64,000 nt of DNA from Azoarcus indigens (lineage in GTDB: Bacteria > Pseudomonadota > Gammaproteobacteria > Burkholderiales > Rhodocyclaceae): assembly GCF_004361735.1 (NCBI RefSeq), contig NZ_SNVV01000012.1, forward strand, positions 1 to 64,000, in the 5' to 3' direction. Every line of letters begins with the position of its first letter. Positions within the stretch are counted from its first letter, which is position 1. The position numbers and the translations under genes were made by a program. Below the pieces are notes generated by a model. The model had not been told where the DNA came from. It saw only the letters and a program-made list of their open reading frames with translations, and did not search any database. Positions 1-10,040 of this stretch are shown here, one piece after another.

Positions 1-95
1 CGCCTAGGTAAATGCAGCCGCCGCAAGGCTTTAAGGTCGGCGTAGGCATTTTAGGAATGCCGTAATTTGGCGGGGGCTGTGAGATTCGAACTCAC
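1..95. repeat. attL: attL: left copy of the prophage attachment core
   Basis: These 95 bases are identical to 57811..57905. The last 28 (68..95) are the 3' end of the tRNA-Ser gene on the minus strand, including CCA (complement at 68..70) and most of the T arm; the rest of the tRNA is missing here, so this is a displaced tRNA fragment. Identity stops exactly at base 96. The repeat may continue to the left of the window. Confidence 0.93.
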
Positions 96-230
96 CTAAT
101 TAGGTATCACAATCAGAAACTTGCCGCGCAAAGAACCTGACTTGGGGCACATTTGGGGCGAACGCATCTTACCTGTTGATTGGTGGTGTTGATAGACTGT
201 ATTTCCATACAGCCACATTCCGCCATCGCC

Positions 231-515
231 ATGACCATGATGCACGCGCAGTTGATGCGCAAGGACGGCGAGCCTCTGCCGCGCGATCAAGTGCAGAAGC
301 AAAAGACCTACTCAGGCGACTTCACGATCGATCTCATCCGGGGCATCCGGCGTCTCCGTCTCTACCATGTATGGGCCAGTCGGTTTGAGCCCATTGAGCT
401 GTACCAGCCCGTATTGATCAACGCCAAGCAGGGCTGGCAGATCTGGCAGGGGTACGAGAACGCAGACGGCAGGGGCGTGGTTCAAGAGTGGTTCGTGCGG
501 ACGAGTGAGCACTAG
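231..515 (+). CDS. Hypothetical 94-residue phage protein
   Basis: I do not recognise a family. The protein is mixed alpha/beta in composition and rich in Trp and Tyr in its C-terminal half (HVWAS, WQIWQGYE, EWFVR). The ATG at 231 is chosen for lack of a better start; an in-frame TTG lies at 180 and neither has a clear ribosome-binding site. The gene lies just inside attL and reads in the same direction as the next small gene, convergent with the long late operon. Its reality is moderately supported. Confidence 0.45.
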   Translation: MTMMHAQLMRKDGEPLPRDQVQKQKTYSGDFTIDLIRGIRRLRLYHVWASRFEPIELYQPVLINAKQGWQIWQGYENADGRGVVQEWFVRTSEH

Positions 516-625
516 AGATCTAGTCCCTGTTTGCCGGTCCAAGGCCCATAAAGGGCGTATCTCCCACATGCCCCTGGCCCCTCGGCCGAGCTACCATCTC
601 GAACAGCGTATGACGGAGATATAGA

Positions 626-967
626 ATGCCAAGGAAGCGCCCTCTGCTCACCGGCCAACAGGCCAAGGAGATCAGGCTGCAGCTCCAGATGAACCAGCTT
701 GAGTTCTGGGGTCGCCTCAACGTCAAGCAATCCACAGGCAGCCGATATGAAGGCGGAAGCCGACCCCTGCCCCCTGCGGTCGAACAATTGTTGCGCATGG
801 CAACCGGTTCGGAAAAGGAAGCTCTCGAAGCACTGATGGCCATGCGAGCAGGCTTCGGAAAGCAGAGTGCCCCGACGGCGCCTGCGCCTCGCAGCAAGAG
901 GAAGCCGCGCGAGTCGGAGTACGAGGCCGACCCGTTCGCACACTTGCCGTTCGGGATGCTGCCTTAA
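626..967 (+). CDS. Small helix-turn-helix phage protein
   Basis: The 113-residue protein contains an N-terminal stretch (about 8-60) resembling a Cro/XRE-type helix-turn-helix: LTGQQAKEIRLQLQMNQ followed by WGRLNVKQSTGSRYEGG, where a DNA-recognition helix would sit. The C-terminus is basic then acidic and probably unstructured. A GGAG sequence lies about 8 bases before the ATG. It ends 39 bases before the end of the convergent giant late gene. It may be a small transcriptional regulator expressed from the left end of the lysogen; its target is unknown. Confidence 0.6.
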   Translation: MPRKRPLLTGQQAKEIRLQLQMNQLEFWGRLNVKQSTGSRYEGGSRPLPPAVEQLLRMATGSEKEALEALMAMRAGFGKQSAPTAPAPRSKRKPRESEYEADPFAHLPFGMLP

Positions 968-1006
968 CCCGCCGCCCTCGCATCCTCCACGCGCAGCCCG
1001 TGCCGC

Positions 1007-4000
1007 TCAGCCTGCAGCCGCCTCCCTAAACCGCCGCGCGACTTCGGAGGCAAACTCGGGCCCCTGCATGCCCCTCGCCTGCTGAACGGCATTCCTCGTA
1101 GCAGCAGCCCCCACAACAAGCGGCGGCGGCACGCCTCGCATCAAAGCAGAAACATTGCCTTGGGAGATGTTGGAAAGCCGCAGTGTCTGGATGATTTCGG
1201 CGTGCGTCATTCCGGCCTGGCGGGCCGCCTGCACTAGCCTGTGCATCTCGGTGAAGGCCTCCACCTGCTTGCGGCGGGCCCGCTCCCGCGACTCGGCGAT
1301 ATCCTCAGATGACACCTCATTCACGCTGCGCAGCGTCCGGGTCAGCGCCTGCCTGGCCTCGCTCATCGCATCGGTGAATTCGAAGGACCGGTAGTACAGC
1401 GCCGTCTTCGGATCCATCGTTGAAGCGCGCCAGCCCAGCAGCGCAACCATCTCGTCCTGCAAGCTGTAAGGCTGGCCACTCCCCTCCCGCTTGACGTCCT
1501 GGGCCGCCAAGGCGAACCGCTCGATGTTGCCCATGAAGCCCGGCTGCAGGCTCTTGCGCAGGTGGTTGGCGATATCAACCGCCTGATCCACTGGCGTGTC
1601 GTTCTCCTGATAAACCCGGCCGCCGGTAGGCTTCTGGTTGGCAAGCGCCTGGAAGATCGCGTCCGCGGTGATATCGGCCCCCAGGAATGGCGTGACCATG
1701 TCCGAGAGGGCGCTGGCTGCAGACTTCTCCCACGGCTGATTCCGAAGCATCGCCGTGACCGGCCGCTTCCAGTAGCCATAGGGGTCGAGGAACGACATGT
1801 CGAAGTACCGCAGATTGCCTTTGTCGTCCCGGCCGGCGTAGAGGAAGGTGGAGTTCTTCTGCCACTCCGGCGCCAGATCGCGCAGCGCCTCTTCCTCATC
1901 ATCATCCACGTCGAACATTGCCTTCGTCGCCGCGGAGAGCGCCCAGAACATCCCGGACACCAGCGCCATGCCTACTGCGCGCTTGATCCCGATCTGCCGC
2001 ATGCCTGGGTTGTCGCTCTTCAGGTCGGCCGCTGTCGTGCGCAGCATGTTGCCAGTCGTACGTACGATCTCGGCGGGGAAGCTGACGAAGGTGCCGGCAA
2101 GCGGGAAGCGAGAAAGCCACTGCACGCCGCGCCCCACCATGCTGTAGGTCGGGTACATGTCGCGGATTCGCTTCGCCGCCTCCCGCTCGGCCTCTGCCAG
2201 CGGCATGCCTGCCTTCTGCAGGTTCGCCTTCTCATTCTCGAAGCCGATGATCTTCCAGAAGTCATCCCCGAAGCTGTAGAACCCCTGTGCCATCTGGTTC
2301 GCCTTTCGAACGAAATCCACGGCCTTGCCACTACGGCCACTCAGCAGGTCTTCCACCTTCGCGTCGTCCAGCAACCGCATCATCTCGCCAGCCGCCGGCG
2401 TGTCATACACCACGCCCAGCTGTTTCAGGTGACGCAGGTAGGCGAGGTCATCGCCCGTAGCGTTCTGGCGCACCTGTTCCCGGAATGCCGCCACGCTCTT
2501 CTTCATCTGGGTCAGGTCGAAGTGGCCGTTCGCCAACGCGAAGAACATGGCCGACTGCCAGTTCCGCATCGCGGTTGTTGGAGAAAGAACCGTCTTGCCG
2601 TACTTCACGAAGCCATTGGCACGAACAACCGCCCGGTATAGGCCGCTCATCTGCTCCTTTCCCAGCGCATCCTTGAACGCCTGCGCCACCTCCGGGTAAG
2701 TCCATAGGCCATTCAGCGGCGCCATCACCTCCGAACCGTCGGCTGCAAGATGGGCTGTTGCCTCCGGCGGTCGATCCTTGCCATCGAACAGGAAGGCGCC
2801 CGCGCCCACCTCGCGCACCCGCTCGAGGAAACGCTGATTCCAGATCAAGCGCCCCATCTTCGTCGCTGACTTGGCAAAGTTGAGCCGGGGGTCGGTATAT
2901 TCGCCCAGCAGTGCCCGGATCTGGATGGGCACCTCCTTTCGCCGCATCAGCACGCTGAGATCCTTCGCACCGAGCTTGCTCTCGGCAATGAAAGACTCCA
3001 TTGAGTCGTACGCGGTCCCGTTCTTCAGTATCTCGTGCAGCGTCACTTCGGCCAGCCGCAACGCCTCCGCCTCGCTCGTCTTCCCGTCTTCCATGTAGCC
3101 CAGCTTCAGGTATTGGCGGGCGGCATTCACCGCTCCCGTCGGCACCTTCTGGAACCACTTCGGATCGTCAAACGCCTGGTACGAGCGATGCACGTACTGT
3201 CCGATGTTGCCCTTGATCTTCTCGTACAGCTCGATCTCGTTGATCGCCTGCGCCTTGTCGCCATCCCGACCGCTCGCCTGAGCTTTCTCCATCAGTGCAT
3301 CGATCTTGCCCTGAACGATGTGCAGGTAATCGGTGGAGAGCTTGTCGATGTACTGGCGCATCGCCAGGATCGCAGTCTTGGTCGCCTCGGGCAGGCCGGT
3401 GGGCATCTTGCCGGCGAGCGCCGTGGAAAGCTCCCGCTGTTGCTCATCCGTCAGTTTGTCGAAGGTGACGCCGTAGTCCGCCCGCACCGCGCGCTCCAGG
3501 CCGCCAACGATGTGGCGCACGTCGAACTCCACCGCCTGGAACTCGCTATCTCGGGCGATCTTCTCAGCGAAGACTGATTCAGGGAGCAGGCCGCCAGGCG
3601 CCAACTGTCGGCGCAGGAGCTTCTTGGCCTTGTCCCATAGCGTCTTGTCCTGCTCGCGTAGGCGGGCGTTCTCAGTGGCGAATGGGTCGCTCGGGTCAGT
3701 CGGCCGCCGGCCGGTGATCCTGTTCGCAGCTGCGCGGACCTGATCGCCCAGAGGTGGGGCGGCAGTTGCGGCGCGGGAGAACTGGGGCCGTCCATCCCTC
3801 CGGGCGTTGCGCTGCTGCACCGCCTCCACTAGACTTTGAATCAGCCCTGCGTAGGGGGTTGAAGTCGGGTCAAGCCCATCGGCTTGAACAGTCGAGTCAA
3901 CCCAGATCGACGCGGGGCTTTCTATTTCCAGCGACTCCACCGTGTAGATCTTGCTGCCCTGATCCTGGCGGGCAGACTCCTTCACCGTCAGCTTCACCAC

Positions 4001-7000
4001 CCGCGTGCCGTTCGCCGTATCCATCGGTGCGAAGAAGCGATGCACACCCACGATGTTCGGGTCGCTATCCCGATCAGGCTTCGTCCAGCCGAAGACCGCG
4101 TTGTTGAATAGGTGGTCCAGATTGGCCACCGCCAACGACTGATCGAACGCCGACGTGGATTTGCCTACCGCGCTTTGGCTCAGCATCTTGTCCAGGTTGT
4201 TCCGGGAGACGGTCACAGCCATTCCGCTCGCCCGGTTCGTCAGCGGCTGCCCCTGAAACGCCTTGGCCGCGGCGCGGGCCTCCTCGAACGTCGAGGCTTG
4301 GCGCGGCATCTCGGCATGCGCCAAGGGGTCGCCCGAGACGCTTTGGTTGAAGCTCTCCCCAGCGCCAGAAGCATCGGCCCGGCGCCGCTCTGAGTTGCCG
4401 CGCTCAGACTGCGCTCCTACAATCGGTCCGCTCCCGCCATCGCTTCGGGCGTTGGAAGGCAGAGTGGCGCTATCGCCACTGAAATCCTTCGTGGCGGGGC
4501 TCTGCTCCTGACGCCCTCTACTCGTCCGCACATCCCCGCGCGCAGCCCGCTCCATCCCGGCCATCGCGTAGCTCACCAGGTCATCCACCGTCACCGGCGT
4601 GTTCGCGGGCAGGCCACTGCGCACGATCCAGCCGCGAACCATCATCATGAAGCCGCGCACCAGGTTGGCGACCGGCTTACCGATGTTCGCCTCGATCCAG
4701 TCCGCGAGCTTGCCGTCGGCGGCCGTGTAGCCGGCGTCGCGCCCTTCCAGCACGGCCTGCTCCACGATGTAGGACGTCGCTTCGCGCGGGTTGCCCGTCT
4801 CGCCGGCGTCCGCCATCCGGCGCGCCACGCGATCCAGGAAAGCCCGCTCCTTCGGCGCAGCGCTGGCGCGGCCGTTGAGCATCGCCATCGCACGAACGTC
4901 CAACTTCTCGCGCTGCTGGCTGTGGATCATCTCGTGCAGCAGCACCGCAGGCGCGGTCTGGTCGTTGAGGTTCGGCGCGACAAGGAAGGTCAGGCCCGAA
5001 CGCGGGTCGTAGAAGCCTTGGATGTCGCCAGTCTCCTCGGAGCGGAAGTACTGCACCACCTCATCCACCCGTCGGCCGGTCGAGCGCGCGAAGGTCTGGG
5101 CCATGCCCTGCGGCGTCGCGTCATTGACCATCACCACCCCGCCCTTCTCCCGGCGCATGCCGCGCTCGACCATCATGCGGAAGGCTGGGGCCAGCTTGGG
5201 GAAGCGCTCAGCGAAAACCTGGGAAAGACGGGAGGCGGTGATGCCGCCTCTTTGCGCGCTGGCAGTCGCCGAGCGCGGAGCATCCGGCATTCCGCTGGAT
5301 TCGGGATTTGCTAGACTGGCCTCGGAATCCGCTCCCACCTGAGCCCGAATACCAGAGGGCTCAAGTGCGTAGGTGCTGGCGGCGTTACCCGCCCTGGCGC
5401 CACCGGATGCCACGCCGATGTTGGCCCCTACTGCCGCCCGCCCACCGCTGGCGTTTCCAGCAGAGACAACCGGCTGCTGGCCGGCCACAGCGCCTGCGGC
5501 AACGGGTTCCACTCCGCCCAGGGCGGACACATCAGGCTGTGACACTGCAGCGCCTGCGCCTCGGGCCAGGTCAGCGCCCCCTTGCGCACCGCTCGGCGCA
5601 GCCATGGCGGCATTGGTTGGGTCAGCAGGGATTGCGCCATTGGTGGCTCCAGGAAGTTGGGGGGATTCAGCCGCAGGCCGCTCGACAACCGCCCAGCCGT
5701 CGCCCTGCTTCACCATGTCGACGTTTGCGGAAGGGTTTTGTCTGCGGGCCTGGGCCACGCGGGCCATGGCGATGCCGCGGTGCGGGGTGGTGCTGAGGAT
5801 GCGGGGCTGTGCGGCGGCGGGTTGATCCTGCTGCAGTCCACCACCAGCACTTCCAGTAATGGCGGGCGATTCGACCGGCTCGGCAGCAGAAACCGGCGGA
5901 TTCTCCACCGGCGCATCCTGCTGGCCGGCGGCCGCATTCGCTGCGGCGGTGAGCGGCTGCGCCGCCGGAGCTTCGGCCTGCGTCGGTGCGGTCGTCCCCT
6001 GGCGCGTCGTCTGCTGGCCGAGCGCCTCCGTTGCCGCCTTGCTCAGCGGGCCGGCCGCGGGGTCGATGCCAAGATCCAGCGCCGCAGCCATCCTGCGCTC
6101 ATCGATCACCGGCGCTGGTGCGGGTGGGGAAACACCTGCCGCAGCAAGTTCGCGCTCAAGAACCTCAGGGTCAGGCGCTTCTCGTGACGCAACGAAATCG
6201 CTTATCTCGTCATCGAGCGTTCCGTAGATGTTTTGCATCGCCTCCAGGCGCTGCTCAGGCGAAGTCTGCGGGCTCTGGAATACATCGACCTCGCGCTGTA
6301 TCTGCTCGTCGCGATCAGATCGCTCGCCTTCATCGCTTAGCCAGGGCTCTGAATACTGAAGGAAGTCCCTTAGGTCTTTGTCCTGCTCACGCAGCCGGTT
6401 GTATCTTGCTGCGCTGTCCGGCTCTCCCCCGTGCGCTCTTTCGAGTGCTCCGACCCAGTCATCGGCGGGGCTTGGCCTCTCGCGCTCGGGCCGCGCCCGG
6501 CCAGGGATGGTAGCAACGCCACCCCCCATCGCGGCGCCAGTAAGCAGCCCGGTTGCAGCGGCTTCCGGCACCCCTTCACCCAGCGGCCGCCCAAGGGCCG
6601 CGTTCTGCATGGACTGCTCCAACATGGACTGCGGCAGTTCTTCCAAGACGCCTTCAGACACCGCCCCTTCCGCAAATCGACGGGCGCGCCCCTTGGCTGA
6701 GGTCTGCAAGGCACCACCGGCCAGCGCAGTATCGACGTCGCCAATGCCGAGCCGCTGCGCCACCCGACCGCCAGCAGCGCCAAGGAGACCCGTTCCGATG
6801 CCGGATGCCAATGAGGCTGCAGTCTGCTCGGCAGTCAGTAGCCCATCGTCTGTTTGCTGCCGCACCTGCTCGGCCGCCGAGCCAGCCCCGACGGCGCCCT
6901 CCCCAATAGCGCCCCGCGCCACTGCCCCCAGCTTGGTAGCGCCCCCCAGCCCGCGGGCAATCGCGCCGCCGCCCAGCATGTTCGGCACCGACTCAACCGC

Positions 7001-7390
7001 GGTATGGGCGATGGTGCTCGGGTTCTCCAGCATTGCGCCGGCCGTGCCGAAGAAGCCCTCGGCCTCCTGCACACGCTGGTTCGCTGCCTTCTGCTCGGGG
7101 GAGTAGAACTCGTCGAGAAACTCCTTGGTTTGCTTCGGCCGGTAGCCGACGCCCTCCAGCGCCTTGCCCGCCGCACCGCCGGTGGCCAGGTCAGCAAGAC
7201 CGACAGCCGCTTCCCCGGCGCCAATGATGCCCTTGCCCAGGGAGACGGCGGTGTCACCGATGGCCCGGCGGGCGAGGGATGAACGCTTTGGCTTCCAGTC
7301 AGCGTTTGAAAAGACAGCGTCGAAATCCTGGCCTGCTGCGTCACTCCCAAAGCTTGGGTCTGCAAACACATCGTCGAAGTTGTCAGCCAT
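1007..7390 (-). CDS. Giant 2127-residue polyvalent virion/ejection protein
   Basis: This is the last gene of the late operon and by far the longest. The N-terminal third is Ala/Gly/Gln-rich and low in complexity. A zinc-metalloprotease-like HEMIH motif sits at about residues 819-823 within [10 protein letters not shown]. About 1040-1160 resembles the nuclease-fold domains (barnase/EndoU/ColicinE5/RelE type) of large polyvalent phage proteins. A hydrophobic segment near 1805-1826 ([17 protein letters not shown]) could insert into a membrane. The C-terminus is helical and charged. Giant multi-domain proteins of this kind are typical of Bcep22-like podoviruses and are thought to be packaged and injected with the DNA. 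A GGAGG lies just before the ATG. Roles for the individual domains are inference. Confidence 0.82.
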   Translation of the reverse strand: MADNFDDVFADPSFGSDAAGQDFDAVFSNADWKPKRSSLARRAIGDTAVSLGKGIIGAGEAAVGLADLATGGAAGKALEGVGYRPKQTKEFLDEFYSPEQKAANQRVQEAEGFFGTAGAMLENPSTIAHTAVESVPNMLGGGAIARGLGGATKLGAVARGAIGEGAVGAGSAAEQVRQQTDDGLLTAEQTAASLASGIGTGLLGAAGGRVAQRLGIGDVDTALAGGALQTSAKGRARRFAEGAVSEGVLEELPQSMLEQSMQNAALGRPLGEGVPEAAATGLLTGAAMGGGVATIPGRARPERERPSPADDWVGALERAHGGEPDSAARYNRLREQDKDLRDFLQYSEPWLSDEGERSDRDEQIQREVDVFQSPQTSPEQRLEAMQNIYGTLDDEISDFVASREAPDPEVLERELAAAGVSPPAPAPVIDERRMAAALDLGIDPAAGPLSKAATEALGQQTTRQGTTAPTQAEAPAAQPLTAAANAAAGQQDAPVENPPVSAAEPVESPAITGSAGGGLQQDQPAAAQPRILSTTPHRGIAMARVAQARRQNPSANVDMVKQGDGWAVVERPAAESPQLPGATNGAIPADPTNAAMAAPSGAQGGADLARGAGAAVSQPDVSALGGVEPVAAGAVAGQQPVVSAGNASGGRAAVGANIGVASGGARAGNAASTYALEPSGIRAQVGADSEASLANPESSGMPDAPRSATASAQRGGITASRLSQVFAERFPKLAPAFRMMVERGMRREKGGVVMVNDATPQGMAQTFARSTGRRVDEVVQYFRSEETGDIQGFYDPRSGLTFLVAPNLNDQTAPAVLLHEMIHSQQREKLDVRAMAMLNGRASAAPKERAFLDRVARRMADAGETGNPREATSYIVEQAVLEGRDAGYTAADGKLADWIEANIGKPVANLVRGFMMMVRGWIVRSGLPANTPVTVDDLVSYAMAGMERAARGDVRTSRGRQEQSPATKDFSGDSATLPSNARSDGGSGPIVGAQSERGNSERRRADASGAGESFNQSVSGDPLAHAEMPRQASTFEEARAAAKAFQGQPLTNRASGMAVTVSRNNLDKMLSQSAVGKSTSAFDQSLAVANLDHLFNNAVFGWTKPDRDSDPNIVGVHRFFAPMDTANGTRVVKLTVKESARQDQGSKIYTVESLEIESPASIWVDSTVQADGLDPTSTPYAGLIQSLVEAVQQRNARRDGRPQFSRAATAAPPLGDQVRAAANRITGRRPTDPSDPFATENARLREQDKTLWDKAKKLLRRQLAPGGLLPESVFAEKIARDSEFQAVEFDVRHIVGGLERAVRADYGVTFDKLTDEQQRELSTALAGKMPTGLPEATKTAILAMRQYIDKLSTDYLHIVQGKIDALMEKAQASGRDGDKAQAINEIELYEKIKGNIGQYVHRSYQAFDDPKWFQKVPTGAVNAARQYLKLGYMEDGKTSEAEALRLAEVTLHEILKNGTAYDSMESFIAESKLGAKDLSVLMRRKEVPIQIRALLGEYTDPRLNFAKSATKMGRLIWNQRFLERVREVGAGAFLFDGKDRPPEATAHLAADGSEVMAPLNGLWTYPEVAQAFKDALGKEQMSGLYRAVVRANGFVKYGKTVLSPTTAMRNWQSAMFFALANGHFDLTQMKKSVAAFREQVRQNATGDDLAYLRHLKQLGVVYDTPAAGEMMRLLDDAKVEDLLSGRSGKAVDFVRKANQMAQGFYSFGDDFWKIIGFENEKANLQKAGMPLAEAEREAAKRIRDMYPTYSMVGRGVQWLSRFPLAGTFVSFPAEIVRTTGNMLRTTAADLKSDNPGMRQIGIKRAVGMALVSGMFWALSAATKAMFDVDDDEEEALRDLAPEWQKNSTFLYAGRDDKGNLRYFDMSFLDPYGYWKRPVTAMLRNQPWEKSAASALSDMVTPFLGADITADAIFQALANQKPTGGRVYQENDTPVDQAVDIANHLRKSLQPGFMGNIERFALAAQDVKREGSGQPYSLQDEMVALLGWRASTMDPKTALYYRSFEFTDAMSEARQALTRTLRSVNEVSSEDIAESRERARRKQVEAFTEMHRLVQAARQAGMTHAEIIQTLRLSNISQGNVSALMRGVPPPLVVGAAATRNAVQQARGMQGPEFASEVARRFREAAAG

Positions 7391-7410
7391 TCAGGCCTCC
7401 AAATGAAAAA

Positions 7411-7455
7411 GCCCGCCGAAGCGGGCCAGAAAAAAGAAAACCCGCCGAAGCGGGT
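7411..7455. terminator. Two tandem GC-rich hairpins upstream of the giant gene
   Basis: Two hairpins with the same CGAA tetraloop occur back to back: GCCCGC-CGAA-GCGGGC (7411..7426) and ACCCGC-CGAA-GCGGGT (7440..7455), with A-rich tracts around them. They separate the giant gene from the immI-like region. Late transcription would have to read through them, which fits antiterminated late transcription. Confidence 0.6.
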
Positions 7456-7483
7456 TGTTGTGGGTGAGTCAGTCGTAACGGAG

Positions 7484-7942
7484 TCAGGCGGCCTGCCGGC
7501 ACTCCTGCAGCACGTTCGCGGCAATCGTCGCTGCGCGCTGGGTGGCGTTTCGCATCACGGCGCTCGCATCCTCGCAGTCGAAGCCGAAGACCTTGCGCTC
7601 ATAAGCCCAGCGCACCACCTTGCCGTACTCCAAGCAGATTCCGCAGAACAGCGCCCTGCGTGCGTTCTCTTCCTCGCTGCCAATGCCGGGATGAAGCCCA
7701 AGGATGTCGCACAACACGTCGCTCAACATGAAGCCGATGTCCTCGCCGTCGATCAAGTTTCGCGCCAACGTCGCCACACCCAGCGCCTGCCCAATCTCCA
7801 CGCCGGCATGCCAACCGGCGAACATGTTGCTCTCCCCCAGGCGCGTCGTCTGGCGGAGGGCATTCGAGACAAGCTGCCGTCGCGTGCGGGGTTTGGGGTG
7901 GATCGGTTGCGGAATAGCTCGATTCGCGCTATACGTGCTCAT
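7484..7942 (-). CDS. Hypothetical phage protein downstream of the antirepressor
   Basis: A 152-residue protein of unknown function, predicted mostly alpha-helical, with four cysteines in its second half (VLCDILG, LFCGICLE, FDCED). The ATG at 7942 is preceded by an AGGAGAG ribosome-binding site at a good distance. It follows the antirepressor gene on the same strand but is separated from it by a strong 14-bp hairpin, so it may belong either to the arc-ant transcript or to the late operon. Confidence 0.65.
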   Translation of the reverse strand: MSTYSANRAIPQPIHPKPRTRRQLVSNALRQTTRLGESNMFAGWHAGVEIGQALGVATLARNLIDGEDIGFMLSDVLCDILGLHPGIGSEEENARRALFCGICLEYGKVVRWAYERKVFGFDCEDASAVMRNATQRAATIAANVLQECRQAA

Positions 7943-7975
7943 GTGAATCTCTCCTGACAAGGCGGGTTTCCAATC

Positions 7976-8010
7976 AGCGCCTCGACGGTGGTCCAGACCG
8001 TCGAGGCGCT
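7976..8010 (+). terminator. Perfect 14-bp hairpin with a U-rich tail on the plus strand
   Basis: The arms AGCGCCTCGACGGT (7976..7989) and ACCGTCGAGGCGCT (7997..8010) pair perfectly around a 7-base loop. On the plus strand it is followed by TTCCTTTTT, so it looks like a rho-independent terminator for rightward transcripts; the minus side lacks a T tract. No rightward gene ends here. Confidence 0.6.
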
Positions 8011-8084
8011 TTCCTTTTTGCAGCAAGAACATCTTGCCTGGCGCGACCAAGTGTTTTTGGAAAATCTTGGGAGCAGCCATTCCC

Positions 8085-8852
8085 TCATGCGTGCGGCCTC
8101 GGGCCGGCGTCTCGTGCCGGCGGGACAAAGCCAGTCGGCGGAACCAGCAGCGCAAGTTTTGCCATCCCCTTGGCCGTGACGCGAACCTGTGTGTCCGTCC
8201 AGGCGCTCCCATCCGCCTTCGTGCCGGTCGTGATCTTGTGTTCGAGCAGCCCGGCCTTGAGCTTCTCCGAGTAGGCCAGCCAGCCAGAGCCCATCGGCCG
8301 GCGATAAATCCAGTCGTGCTCGCTCAACCACTGGCGAAGTACCTTCTCCTGTATCTGCAGGTTCTTGGCGGCATCGCGGATGCAGAAAGAGCCGTCGCTG
8401 TAGGTAGCGATGCGGTCCAGCGCCTCGACCTTTGGAGCTTGTTCAGCCAGCGTCTCTTTCAGAGCAATGACCTTCTCGGTGTAGGTCAGTAACAGACCAC
8501 GCATCGCCGCGGGATCGGAGAGGATGGTCATCGGGTCGGCGGTGGGCTGCGTCACCATGGCATCGTAGGCGCGGATCACCTTGAGGTGGAACGCGGCACT
8601 GATCCACATCGCGTAGGCATAGACAAGTTCCTTGGCGACGTAAGTGCCAAGCCCTTGTTTGGATTCAATTCCGGGAATTCCCGGAATTCCGGCGATTGCC
8701 AGTTCGGCAATCAGATCCTGCGTTTGTTGGATGCGCAGCCAGTCGGAAGGCTGGTGGCGCTTCTCCCCTCCCGCAGCGCGATGCAGATCGTTCAGGCAGT
8801 ACCGGCCTTCGGCGTCGGCACGGATAGGTACGCCTGCTATGACGAGGTTCAT
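8085..8852 (-). CDS. ant: Phage antirepressor (KilAC-type)
   Basis: The 255-residue protein starts with an ORF6N/KilA-N-like region (YCLNDLHRAAGG, WISAAFHLKVIRAYDAM) and ends with a KilAC-like DNA-binding region (CIRDAAKNLQIQEKVLRQWLSEHDWIYR, split over about 165-200). This architecture is typical of P22 Ant-class antirepressors, which inactivate phage repressors and induce the prophage. It overlaps the small Arc-like gene upstream by ATGA, so the two are translationally coupled, as arc and ant are in P22. A GIPGIPGIE insert near residue 55 is encoded by a short GGAATTCCC-type tandem repeat. Confidence 0.85.
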   Translation of the reverse strand: MNLVIAGVPIRADAEGRYCLNDLHRAAGGEKRHQPSDWLRIQQTQDLIAELAIAGIPGIPGIESKQGLGTYVAKELVYAYAMWISAAFHLKVIRAYDAMVTQPTADPMTILSDPAAMRGLLLTYTEKVIALKETLAEQAPKVEALDRIATYSDGSFCIRDAAKNLQIQEKVLRQWLSEHDWIYRRPMGSGWLAYSEKLKAGLLEHKITTGTKADGSAWTDTQVRVTAKGMAKLALLVPPTGFVPPARDAGPRPHA

Positions 8853-9019
8853 TGCTGACCCTCCTTCTTGTCTGAAACCCCGCTGTAAGCCCCAGCCAAG
8901 CGGAAGATGATCTCCGCGTTGAAAGTCCTTTCTCCCTTCTTCGCCTCTTCATGAATGCGCTGATGGAGCGCCACGGGAACGCGTAGCGCCGTTTTCACTA
9001 CTTCTCTCGGGATGGTCAT
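8849..9019 (-). CDS. Arc-like ribbon-helix-helix repressor (56 residues)
   Basis: The protein has the Arc/Mnt ribbon-helix-helix layout: an N-terminal beta strand (VVKTALRVPVALHQ), then two helices (RIHEEAKKGER, FNAEIIFRLAGAY). The FNAEI motif is typical of the family. It precedes and overlaps the antirepressor (ATGA), so it probably autoregulates the arc-ant operon as P22 Arc does. An AGGAGG sequence lies 4-5 bases before the ATG. At 56 residues it is close to P22 Arc (53). Confidence 0.85.
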   Translation of the reverse strand: MTIPREVVKTALRVPVALHQRIHEEAKKGERTFNAEIIFRLAGAYSGVSDKKEGQQ

Positions 9020-9131
9020 GCCTACCTCCTATCTGAAGTGCCTTCAAATTAGCGGCACAACAAAACACTAACACGCCTCTAAAATAGAGGCAACTTCATT
9101 TTGGCGGCAGTAGTCCCATACAATCCGACCT
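9020..9131. promoter_or_regulatory. Divergent immI-like control region with two palindromes
   Basis: This 112-bp gap separates two divergent ribbon-helix-helix genes. It contains GCCTCT-AAAAT-AGAGGC (9075..9091) and TGAAG-TGC-CTTCA (9034..9046), both perfect inverted repeats and good operator candidates. A TACAAT hexamer at 9119..9124 is placed as a -10 for the rightward gene, with a weak -35 (TTCATT, 9095..9100) 18 bp upstream; transcription would then start at or just before the ATG. Assignment of each operator to a protein is inference. Confidence 0.6.
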
Positions 9132-9602
9132 ATGGCACGCCAAGACGACTACATCAAGACGGCTCTTCGACTACCGCGCGAACTGCATAAGCTGGTGCAG
9201 GACTCCGCAGACGATCGAGGGCGCTCGATGAACGCCGAGATCATTGAGCGCCTCCAGCGTTCATTTGAGAGCATGCATGCGAGCACCGCTGCCGCCGAAG
9301 AGATAATCGGAAGCAGCGTGGGCGCGGCCTTGGAGATCTTCCGAGGAAAAACCCACATTCACGACGAACCAGCCCGCCGCGCGCTTCAGTTGGTAATGAG
9401 CCTGCTGGCAAATGAAGAGTCCGCCCCCTCGGCGCAATCTCCGACTGGACAAGCCTTTCAGGTCATCGACGAAGAAGCCCAAAAGCGAGAGCAAGAGCTT
9501 GAGAGGCGGAACGCTGCACTTCGCTCCCTTGCCCTGCGCGCTGGACGCCCTTCTCGCCCGACGCGAACCAGTCTGCGGAAAGGCCGCAAGAAAAAACCCT
9601 AG
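9132..9602 (+). CDS. Mnt/Arc-family maintenance repressor (156 residues)
   Basis: Residues 1-50 form a ribbon-helix-helix domain of the Arc/Mnt class (DYIKTALRLPRELHKLVQD, then GRSMNAEIIERLQRS). The long C-terminal extension contains a Glu/Arg-rich probable coiled coil (about 115-135) and ends in a highly basic RKGRKKKP tail. It is divergent from the Arc-like/antirepressor pair, exactly the place of mnt in P22. No ribosome-binding site precedes the ATG, and a -10-like TACAAT sits 7 bases before it, so the mRNA may be leaderless. Likely role: keep the antirepressor silent in the lysogen. Confidence 0.8.
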   Translation: MARQDDYIKTALRLPRELHKLVQDSADDRGRSMNAEIIERLQRSFESMHASTAAAEEIIGSSVGAALEIFRGKTHIHDEPARRALQLVMSLLANEESAPSAQSPTGQAFQVIDEEAQKREQELERRNAALRSLALRAGRPSRPTRTSLRKGRKKKP

Positions 9603-10040
9603 TCACGTTTGCATCATCCCCACGCCGCAAACCTCATTGCCCAGTGCGGGCTAGGGACTCCACATCGTTGTCGGCCATCACCGGCTCCAGAAACGAAAAA
9701 CCCGGCTCAAGGCCGGGTCTGGTGTGGGGCGCCCGCGCTGGGGCTGGAAGCGACGAAGCCCGCTCGAGGCGGGCTTCTGAGGCCTGGGCGCACTGACCCA
9801 GGGTGTCGAAACATGGTGCTACGGGGACACAGGAATTTCAAGAGCGGGCTTGGCTTGGTATTGCGTGAAATAGATCACGGTCAACCAGTTGCTCATGGCC
9901 TGATATTACTTTTGGGTTATTCGCAAGGCCGCTCTAATACTGCATTATTCCGAACGCATCAAAAATCGCGCATCAGCTATAGCTAGCAAGCCGTCTGACT
10001 CGGCAGGCGCTTCCAAGTTGATGATCCACCAGGCCGCACA
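9603..10040. terminator. 438-bp intergenic region with two terminator-like hairpins
   Basis: I see no convincing gene here. Hairpin one is ACCCGGC-TCAAG-GCCGGGT (9700..9718) with an A-rich 5' side; hairpin two is GAAGCCCGC-TCGAG-GCGGGCTTC (9755..9777). They follow the Mnt-like gene and separate it from the kinase cassette. The second half (9840..10040) is more AT-rich and probably holds the promoter of the kinase gene, but I cannot single out one with confidence. Confidence 0.55.

Noticed and set aside
96-302. Leftward 68-codon frame next to attL
   Set aside because: No ribosome-binding site, poor composition, and it overlaps the start of the more plausible rightward gene.
1562-2641. 359-codon rightward frame inside the giant late gene
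   Set aside because: High GC keeps antisense frames open; the product is His/Arg-rich without any motif, and the opposite strand is a coherent protein.
8669-8692. GGAATTCCC-type repeat in the antirepressor gene considered as an operator
   Set aside because: It lies deep in the coding region and encodes the GIPGIPGIE stretch; a short slippage repeat is the simpler reading.
9609-9986. 125-codon frame in the gap after the Mnt-like gene
   Set aside because: It runs through two terminator hairpins and shows no protein-like pattern.
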